This document shows positions 4,223-9,839 of a DNA stretch of 9,839 nucleotides, in pieces. Within the stretch, counting starts at the first letter, position 1, and the number at the start of each line of letters is the position of its first letter. The position numbers and the translations under genes are program-made. Under the pieces are notes generated by a model. That model was not told the origin of the DNA and ran no database searches. It was given only the letters and a program-made list of their open reading frames with translations. Origin of the DNA: Oscillospiraceae bacterium (GTDB taxonomy: Bacteria; Bacillota; Clostridia; Oscillospirales; Acutalibacteraceae); assembly GCA_003486665.1 (NCBI GenBank), contig DNGF01000104.1, positions 1 to 9,839 of the forward strand. The letters are read 5' to 3'.

Positions 4223-6728
4223 ATTGTTCTAAATAGCGGAAAATAATACACCTTTTCTCGCGTTCTCCGCATGGAATATTGATGTTTGCCATCATATATC
4301 CAAACGCACAAAGTTTCAAATTATCGGACAATTTTATAAAATTAAAGTATTCATTTGTTAATTTTCTTATTTCAGCTCCATCTAATCTGTTACGGTAAAC
4401 ATTTGAAAGCAGAAATTCACCTCTGGTGCTTCTCCTAAGCCTGTCAATCACCTCATCAATTTCACAGAAACGACTGTTTCTGCAAAAAACACACGCGTAA
4501 TTATTAATATTAGAAATAGTATTTTTTCGGATTTTAACCTTGCAGACACTCTCCTGCCCTCTGACAGAAATAAGCGCTTCACCCGTACTAAGTTCGGGAA
4601 GGCGTTCTTTCTGAATTCTGTTCAGTCTGAGCGCAAAAGCCTCGGCATCCGCGTCTTCCACTCGCGTTACAGCGTGCATAATTTTTATCTTTGTATTGGC
4701 TACTGTCGTTTCATTTATCTGCGATGCGCCCTGATCGGCGATAATCAAGCCCGTACCGTAATCTCGGATTTGCGAAAGCATATTGCTGAAGTATTCGCTT
4801 GATATATCTCTCGCTGTTCTTATACCGTTCAGACTCATTTTAGGAATAACGTTGTGAGCCTCTTCAAGGACGATTAAATTTTTCAGCTTTCCTCTCGAAG
4901 AATCGCCCTGTCTGAGGAACTGGTTCATTTTAATCAAAAGCAAATTTGTTATGAAAGGCTTAACATCCAACGAAAAATCATCAAGTTCAATCAATACCGG
5001 ACCGCTGCATAATTCCTGTCCTGAAATTCCGCAGTCTACATTTATAACATTTCCGGTAATACCGTTAATCAAAGATTCAAGTCGTCTGATAATCGAACCC
5101 TCAATGTTTGCCGTGACCTCTCTGCCGGATCGAATTCCGATTTCTGAATATTCTTCGAGGTTGTCCAAAACATTCTTTAAAGTCGGATAACGCTTTTCCT
5201 GTCTGCGTGCAATTTCATCAAGATTCCAGCCGAACTTACGATAAGTATATTTAATCAAGCCGTCAAGTGTAAGCCTCGTCGGCTCCTCCATCTCAAAAGC
5301 GCCGGACAAAGCGTACATTACATCATCAATATGGTTTCCGATAATAATACCGTCTTCGGGTTCAAGCGGGTTAAGTTTTAATTTACGGGCATCATATCCG
5401 CCGGAATAGATTTTAAGATTTTTTATCGAACCTACCATATTCCAGTACTCTTTTTTTGACGGCTCAATAACGCAAAACGGTATCCTATAACGATATATAC
5501 TCTCAAGTAATGTTTTAACCGTATTCGTCTTTCCGCTTCCCGTACCACCGGTAACCAATGCGTGCTGAGTAAAATCGTCAATAGATAAGCAAAAATCCTG
5601 ACCCGAACCGCATATCTTACCAACTGAAAACGTGTTGCCGTGTACTGTCGGAGCAAATATATCAAACAACTCAATATCATTTGCTGTTCTCTGCACATTG
5701 ACGACATTTATTCCGTTAAAGCTTCTTGTCGGCAACTGGAACATACTCGCAAGCTCGCTCGTCGTAACATAGCTTTTTAAGGATCCTTTGATCAGACTTG
5801 ACGGTAAATTATAATCAAGACGGTCATAGCGCGCATTCGAAATGGCTAAGCGTCCGTTATTAAGCGGATTATCTGTTGTAAGGTAATATCTTCCTTTTTC
5901 AACTGATGAATCGCCTGCAGATTTCAAAAGTCCGGCAATCTTTCCGCCCAAATCCTCGGCGGTGCCTTTTTCCGAGCTTCCAAACCAAATGCAGGACTCC
6001 CAGAGATCGGATTGATTCCGATTTATTCTGTCATACTGCTTTTTTATGTAGTCCTTAAGGATATTCAATCCGGGGAATTGACGAGAAACACTTATTTTTG
6101 ACGAAATGCCGAAACCGTCGCTGACATTTTCAAAAGAGCCGGACATATCATAAACGTCAGCCAATGAATAACAAAATTCGTCTGTGCTGCTTCTCGCAAT
6201 CGGTTTAGCAATAAGGGCAATAACTGTTTCTTTATCTTTTATATAATTTAAAAGATCGTCAACAACATTTCTCTCAAGATTAAAAACACCGGTAACCACG
6301 CCGCCGAATGATGCAAGCCTTCGCAAATCAACGGCAGGGACAAAAGCATTATCCGTCTTAATATCCGGCACAGTATTTTTTAAGACAGAATCGAAAGAAG
6401 TTGAGTCTATAACCTCGGAAGCAAAGAACAATTTTACTTCATGTTTATCGGATATTGCAAAAATACAAGCCGCACAGTTGTTTTGGTGAAGAGAAGACAA
6501 ATATCCCTCGACTTTTTCACGAACAGCATTAAGCATTTCCTGATCGTTTTCCATCTTTCTGAACTTTGCGATGCGAACAATCCTTATTGCACCGATTGAA
6601 TCATTAAATTCTCCGCAGTCCAAAAGCTTACCTTCATAAGAATTCATGTAATTACCGGAAAGGTAGTCATAAATACTGCTTGCATTTTCAAGAAAGCGAT
6701 TGTATCTGTCTGTATAAAAGTTTGCCAT
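4221..6728 (-). CDS. HerA/DUF87-type P-loop ATPase
   Basis: This gene encodes 835 aa. An N-terminal region of about 360 residues that I do not recognise leads into a HerA-FtsK superfamily ATPase core. Features seen are a block like those before HerA/VirB4 cores (about 323-340), Walker A GGTGSGKT (394-401), LNPLEP (452-457), Walker B LIVLEEAH (618-625, Glu622/Glu623 acidic), a DYGTGLIIADQ strand (657-667, sensor-like Gln), and ELSTGEALI (712-720). Relatives are hexameric motors that move DNA or protein; which one applies here cannot be told from sequence. The tail has a Cys cluster, Cys746-x2-Cys749-x5-Cys755, possibly metal binding. The start ATG at 6728 is fixed by GAGGTGA 5 nt upstream. A longer in-frame reading to 6800 overlaps the upstream gene and lacks a ribosome site. 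There is no membrane segment, so membrane attachment, if any, would come from the neighbouring two-TM protein. Confidence 0.93.
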   Translation of the reverse strand: MANFYTDRYNRFLENASSIYDYLSGNYMNSYEGKLLDCGEFNDSIGAIRIVRIAKFRKMENDQEMLNAVREKVEGYLSSLHQNNCAACIFAISDKHEVKLFFASEVIDSTSFDSVLKNTVPDIKTDNAFVPAVDLRRLASFGGVVTGVFNLERNVVDDLLNYIKDKETVIALIAKPIARSSTDEFCYSLADVYDMSGSFENVSDGFGISSKISVSRQFPGLNILKDYIKKQYDRINRNQSDLWESCIWFGSSEKGTAEDLGGKIAGLLKSAGDSSVEKGRYYLTTDNPLNNGRLAISNARYDRLDYNLPSSLIKGSLKSYVTTSELASMFQLPTRSFNGINVVNVQRTANDIELFDIFAPTVHGNTFSVGKICGSGQDFCLSIDDFTQHALVTGGTGSGKTNTVKTLLESIYRYRIPFCVIEPSKKEYWNMVGSIKNLKIYSGGYDARKLKLNPLEPEDGIIIGNHIDDVMYALSGAFEMEEPTRLTLDGLIKYTYRKFGWNLDEIARRQEKRYPTLKNVLDNLEEYSEIGIRSGREVTANIEGSIIRRLESLINGITGNVINVDCGISGQELCSGPVLIELDDFSLDVKPFITNLLLIKMNQFLRQGDSSRGKLKNLIVLEEAHNVIPKMSLNGIRTARDISSEYFSNMLSQIRDYGTGLIIADQGASQINETTVANTKIKIMHAVTRVEDADAEAFALRLNRIQKERLPELSTGEALISVRGQESVCKVKIRKNTISNINNYACVFCRNSRFCEIDEVIDRLRRSTRGEFLLSNVYRNRLDGAEIRKLTNEYFNFIKLSDNLKLCAFGYMMANINIPCGEREKRCIIFRYLEQ

Positions 6729-6733
6729 ATCTC

Positions 6734-6740
6734 TCACCTC
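6734..6740 (-). promoter_or_regulatory. Shine-Dalgarno site for the HerA-like ATPase gene
   Basis: GAGGTGA lies 5 nt before the ATG at 6728. It decides between this start and a longer in-frame reading that would overlap the upstream gene. Confidence 0.85.
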
Positions 6741-6750
6741 GAAATTTAAT

Positions 6751-7473
6751 TTAATATCGTCTGCGGAATCTGCTTCTGATATAGCCCAAAAGAGCAGCAA
6801 TAATCCCTATAACTATTATTGCCCTCTCCAGTAATGCAATAAAGGTGCCTGATGAAACAAAATTAATAATCCCGGAAACCAAGAGAATAATCAACGCAAT
6901 GACAGCCAAAGTTAATCCTGCAACAACGATTGCCGGAATTTGAAATCCGGGACGAACAGCTGATTCCGTTTCATTTAAGTACATTCGCGTAACAATATAG
7001 CGATCTCCGCGTTTTTTTGCACTAATACTCACATCATCGCCGATTTTAAATCGACCTTCAACATCTCCGAAAAAAATCAGATCTCTTTTTCTTCCCGCAA
7101 CACGACCGCTGTGAAATTCCTCAATGCGAATGACAGAGTCATGAGAAGTGTTTCCTAACTGATACGGCTCACCGCGAAAAATGGAATTAGTCCATTTTTT
7201 AAATCGTGAATGCAGCCTCGAATGAGGATCGATCTCGGTTATAATTCCTCTGTAATGGTATCGAAAACCTCTGATCGTTTCAAATTCAGGATTTCTGTCC
7301 TCATCGGACGTTTGCTGTACGGCGCTGTTCGGACGAACAGGTTCGCGGGATGAATTTAATGAGGAAGATGATCCGGAACGCTTATACGAAACAAGTTTAC
7401 CGTCACAGATCGGACATGATGTCATATTATCATCGTATAAAGCAAAATCATTACAGTTAGGACACCTCTTCAT
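6751..7473 (-). CDS. Zinc-ribbon membrane protein with OB-like middle domain
   Basis: This gene encodes 240 aa. Cys4, Cys7, Cys20 and Cys23 form an N-terminal zinc ribbon. A Ser-rich linker (32-60) is followed by a beta-rich domain (about 68-168). Its GDDVSISA strand and later LNETESAV block recall small OB-like barrels, but this is a weak resemblance. Two hydrophobic helices (about 178-203 and 209-231) are joined by a short turn and followed by a very basic end (RSRFRRRY). With two membrane segments, the zinc-ribbon domain and the C-terminus should both face the cytoplasm by the positive-inside rule. It may anchor the cluster's cytoplasmic proteins, including the ATPase encoded 22 nt downstream, to the membrane; this is inference. 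The start ATG at 7473 is set by GAGGTGA; a GTG at 7482 lies within that site. Confidence 0.88.
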   Translation of the reverse strand: MKRCPNCNDFALYDDNMTSCPICDGKLVSYKRSGSSSSLNSSREPVRPNSAVQQTSDEDRNPEFETIRGFRYHYRGIITEIDPHSRLHSRFKKWTNSIFRGEPYQLGNTSHDSVIRIEEFHSGRVAGRKRDLIFFGDVEGRFKIGDDVSISAKKRGDRYIVTRMYLNETESAVRPGFQIPAIVVAGLTLAVIALIILLVSGIINFVSSGTFIALLERAIIVIGIIAALLGYIRSRFRRRY

Positions 7474-7478
7474 ATTAC

Positions 7479-7485
7479 TCACCTC
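7479..7485 (-). promoter_or_regulatory. Shine-Dalgarno site for the zinc-ribbon membrane protein
   Basis: GAGGTGA lies 5 nt before the ATG at 7473 and directly abuts the TAA stop (7488-7486) of the preceding gene. Confidence 0.85.
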
Positions 7486-7992
7486 TTACAACAAATCGAG
7501 ATCATACGGTCCGGCAACGGAGTTGTTTTCCTCCGTTCCGAGATAAAAGCTTACCGTAAGATCGTTATTGATCTTAACGCCGAACTTCCAATAATCGTCA
7601 CATTTAATCGGCTTTATCTTTATTTTTATATCTTTCTTCTTACCGCCGACAAGGTAAGAAACCGTTAATTCGCGCAAAGCGTTTGTATCGTCGAGATTCT
7701 GTCCGAAGGTACTCTTCGACCATGCAATTCTGTTAAAGCAGTCCGAACCGTCCGCAATATCAACCTTGATTCTTCCCGACTCAACCTTTGCTGATGAAGA
7801 ATCCCATCTGTATGTATGAGCGAGTATATGAAAATCGGTGATGTTATTCAAAACATCTTTTCTATATTGATTCGCTCTTTCTGCTTCAATTTTATCTCCA
7901 TATTCATCAAGAGTTTCAACCGAGGTAAATCCGCAATACGAGCATTTGCTTGCCGTGACATCTCTTGAACAAACTATACATTTATCAGCCAC
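7486..7992 (-). CDS. Small soluble zinc-ribbon protein, function unknown
   Basis: This gene encodes 168 aa. Cys5, Cys8, Cys17 and Cys20 (CxxC-8-CxxC) form an N-terminal zinc ribbon. A charged helix (about 27-55) follows, then a beta-strand-rich domain (about 55-168) with alternating hydrophobic residues. I do not recognise that domain. No membrane segment is present. The likely start is GTG at 7992, preceded by AGGGGGA with about 8 nt spacing. A later start would lose the zinc ribbon, so GTG is preferred. It lies 19 nt downstream of the coiled-coil gene and 12 nt upstream of the membrane zinc-ribbon gene start. It may be the soluble partner of that protein, as both carry the same N-terminal module; this is inference. 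Confidence 0.85.
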   Translation of the reverse strand: MADKCIVCSRDVTASKCSYCGFTSVETLDEYGDKIEAERANQYRKDVLNNITDFHILAHTYRWDSSSAKVESGRIKVDIADGSDCFNRIAWSKSTFGQNLDDTNALRELTVSYLVGGKKKDIKIKIKPIKCDDYWKFGVKINNDLTVSFYLGTEENNSVAGPYDLDLL

Positions 7993-8011
7993 CGTAATTT
8001 CCCCCTATAGA

Positions 8012-9067
8012 TTATAAATTTTTTTCTGATTGTTCGACTAAAGTCTTGTACATGGTTCCGTATATGTTTATTAATCCGTTAATTCTTCTATCCATATTCT
8101 CAAACCAATTCTTAAGCTCTTCAATATTCTTGAAATCCGCCTGTGCGACACAGCAATCCGCATTATTCTCTACAGAAAATGCTTCAGATGAATCAGGATA
8201 TTTAAAAAGATTTTCACGAAGAAAAGTTTCTGAAACAGCACTCTTACAAGCATTTATCAGCGTGGTAATTTTTGCCTGATTTTCATCATATTCTGCCTTA
8301 AGATGTTCACTTATTGAAGTAAATTCTTCTTTCCATTTGTTGTAATCTTCAATTTCCATTTTAACGACATTACTATTTTTTTCAAGTTCTTCCTTTTCTT
8401 TAACGAGAACCTCTTTGTTTTTGCTGAGTGAATCAAAGCTTTCTTTTAATAATGCAAGTGCATCTTCAAGATTTTCGATACTTTTATGAACCTCATCAAT
8501 ATTTAAATGAAGTTTTGAAATATCATTATCCAGAGATTCTGCTTTAGCGGTTCTCACTTTCAAGTCCGCTTCCAACGTAATTTTCTCTTTTTCCTTATCT
8601 TCAAGAGATAAATCAGACAACTTATCAATTTGAGTCTGAAGTGATATACATTCATCTTCAACAGCCGAAAGTTTTTTTTCGATGTCCTTTAACTTCGCAT
8701 TTTCTAATTCAAGCTTCTCCTTTTGTTTTTCGACTTTATCCAATTGAGCATTTACCTCAGAAACGGCAGATTTCGCTTCTTCTATCCGATTTGCCATCTC
8801 TAAAAAATAATCCCGAATTGATGGGATGAATTCGTCAATTCCGTCCCTATTTGAATCGTAAGCCAAATATGTTAACTGCATTATATTATATATCTTTCTC
8901 AGCATTACATTCTGATCGCCTACGGGAGTATTACGTAAATCTGATGATTTATTGTAAGACATAATATCCTGTGAAACGCAAACCAGCATATCAAACAGCA
9001 AATCAAGTGATATTACGTCTACTTCTGAAAGATTACTAATACTTTGCTTCGTTTTTTCAAAACTCAT
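8012..9067 (-). CDS. Coiled-coil protein paired with Hsp70-like protein
   Basis: This gene encodes 351 aa. Residues about 1-90 form a helical head with no recognised family. A long, highly charged Glu/Lys/Leu-rich coiled coil spans about 92-275. A C-terminal helical region (about 280-351) contains a CysCys pair (305-306) and a WFENMDRRIN segment. No ATPase Walker motifs are present, so this is not a full SMC protein. It starts 1 nt after the Hsp70-like stop (TGATATG) with an AGGAG site upstream, so the two are very probably co-translated. By position it could act as a cofactor or substrate-binding partner for the Hsp70, as GrpE does for DnaK, but I see no sequence likeness to GrpE. Coiled coils often drive oligomerisation and that may be its main job here. 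Confidence 0.88.
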   Translation of the reverse strand: MSFEKTKQSISNLSEVDVISLDLLFDMLVCVSQDIMSYNKSSDLRNTPVGDQNVMLRKIYNIMQLTYLAYDSNRDGIDEFIPSIRDYFLEMANRIEEAKSAVSEVNAQLDKVEKQKEKLELENAKLKDIEKKLSAVEDECISLQTQIDKLSDLSLEDKEKEKITLEADLKVRTAKAESLDNDISKLHLNIDEVHKSIENLEDALALLKESFDSLSKNKEVLVKEKEELEKNSNVVKMEIEDYNKWKEEFTSISEHLKAEYDENQAKITTLINACKSAVSETFLRENLFKYPDSSEAFSVENNADCCVAQADFKNIEELKNWFENMDRRINGLINIYGTMYKTLVEQSEKNL

Positions 9068-9068
9068 A

Positions 9069-9839
9069 TCAATTTCTCCTCTCTTCTATCATGTTGCCTA
9101 ATATTGCATAAATTTCATTCAGGCGTACATGACCTTCTTCATATACCTCATTGGGGTTATTCACATCAACAATTTGTTTATGTAATGTAATAATCATTGA
9201 TTTATCTAAAGAAATTCCTAATTTATATCTTTGCCCACTTTCCAAAGGCCTAAGTTCAAGCATCCTCTGATATTCTTCCAAGGGTTCACCCCATAATGCA
9301 CTTTCTTTTTCGCATGAATCATCAAGATTAAAAACAAACAGCGGTATTTTTTTTGCAATAAAAAGTGTATCGGTCCCATCCGCATTTTTTACAAACACGG
9401 GCTTATCACAATCAATTACATCGCCCTTTTTTATTATGTAATATGCCTTTTTCAATTCTTTTTCCGAGCCTTTTCCAAATCCGAGATAGTACGGCGAAAG
9501 ATGCTTAAAGCTGATAATATCTTCGGCAATCAATGCCGCTCCATACGAAATTGCCTTTTCGCATTCTCGCCTGTCGGAAATAGCATCACTAAATCTTGAA
9601 TCACCCGCTCCTCTTGCAAAGGCATCTTCAATTTGTGCCTGCGTTAAGTAAAAATTGCAAAAACCGCCTACAGAAATAATCTTATCTACAGTAATATTGT
9701 GTGTATTTATATAATCAAGCATCTCGCCGAGCTTTTGACCCAAAACCGGACTAATTACCTTGTTATATGCTTTTGCAAGCATTCCGTAAGTGACACTGTA
9801 AGGTTCATCGTCAAATTCGATTGAATAAAACTCATCGTT
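9069..9839 (-). CDS. Hsp70/DnaK-family protein, C-terminal part (5' end beyond window)
   Basis: The frame is open to the right edge of the window, so the N-terminus is missing; 256 residues are seen. The first residues, EFDDEPYSVTYG, and the following helix match the Hsp70 ATPase domain just before the adenosine-binding motif. That motif is seen as KIISVGGFCNF (window residues about 53-63) and is followed by the SYGAALIAED helix that ends Hsp70 actin-like domains. After it comes only about 145 residues of beta-rich sequence, shorter than the DnaK substrate-binding domain plus lid (about 230-250 residues). So this is a divergent, shortened Hsp70 rather than the housekeeping DnaK. The ATPase motifs phosphate 1 and connect 1 lie outside the window and cannot be checked. 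It is the first visible gene of the operon and is followed by the coiled-coil gene after a 1-nt gap. Confidence 0.88.
   Translation of the reverse strand, partial: NDEFYSIEFDDEPYSVTYGMLAKAYNKVISPVLGQKLGEMLDYINTHNITVDKIISVGGFCNFYLTQAQIEDAFARGAGDSRFSDAISDRRECEKAISYGAALIAEDIISFKHLSPYYLGFGKGSEKELKKAYYIIKKGDVIDCDKPVFVKNADGTDTLFIAKKIPLFVFNLDDSCEKESALWGEPLEEYQRMLELRPLESGQRYKLGISLDKSMIITLHKQIVDVNNPNEVYEEGHVRLNEIYAILGNMIEERRN

Noticed and set aside
6729..6800. Longer start for the HerA-like ATPase at 6800
   Set aside because: It overlaps the end of the upstream membrane-protein gene and has no ribosome site, whereas ATG at 6728 has GAGGTGA at 5 nt.
8012..9067. Coiled-coil protein as an SMC or Rad50-type ATPase
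   Set aside because: No Walker A, Walker B or signature motif is present at either end; it is only a coiled coil with small helical ends.

Overview
The window comes from one long minus-strand gene cluster. It reads right to left, and all eleven genes point the same way. Moderate-to-low GC, strong GGAGG-type ribosome sites and the style of the NrdG-like and HerA-like proteins suggest an anaerobic Firmicute, probably a gut-type Clostridia (Oscillospiraceae/Lachnospiraceae-like). That assignment is inference, because no rRNA or other marker gene is present. No tRNA, rRNA, CRISPR array, transposase or clear terminator was found, and no gene-free stretch exceeds about 140 bases.

Layout in transcription order. 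First, 9839-9069 is the C-terminal part of an Hsp70/DnaK-family protein whose start lies outside the window. It is followed after 1 nt by a 351-aa coiled-coil protein (9067-8012). Next come two zinc-ribbon proteins: a soluble 168-aa one (7992-7486), and a 240-aa one with a beta-rich middle and two C-terminal membrane segments (7473-6751). The core is an 835-aa HerA/DUF87-type ATPase (6728-4221), a 313-aa HExxH metallopeptidase with a Ser/Thr-rich leader (4210-3269), an unrecognised 159-aa helical protein (3256-2777), and a 208-aa NrdG-like radical SAM protein (2776-2150). The left third holds three zinc-ribbon plus MORN-repeat proteins (2016-1438, 1301-690, and 609 running off the left edge), with a degenerate MORN fragment between the first two.

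Spacing from the Hsp70 gene to the radical SAM gene is 0 to about 22 nt, so these eight genes are very probably one operon. Four consecutive core genes share an identical Shine-Dalgarno heptamer (GAGGTGA) exactly 5 nt before ATG. That motif also fixes their starts and rules out upstream GTG codons. The MORN genes are spaced more widely (80-136 nt) and show duplication. Two share a 49-bp perfect repeat over their start codons, and the leftmost has a 69-bp tandem repeat. A MITE-like or hairpin-forming inverted repeat (2031-2174) marks the boundary between the core and the MORN genes and overlaps the 3' end of the radical SAM gene.

How the genes might work together is inference. A chaperone-like ATPase with a coiled-coil partner, a membrane-anchored zinc-ribbon protein, a HerA-type pumping ATPase, a peptidase, a radical SAM modifier and several zinc-ribbon/MORN scaffold proteins look like a multi-component NTP-dependent assembly, possibly for defence, stress response or protein translocation. 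I do not recognise this exact combination as a named system.
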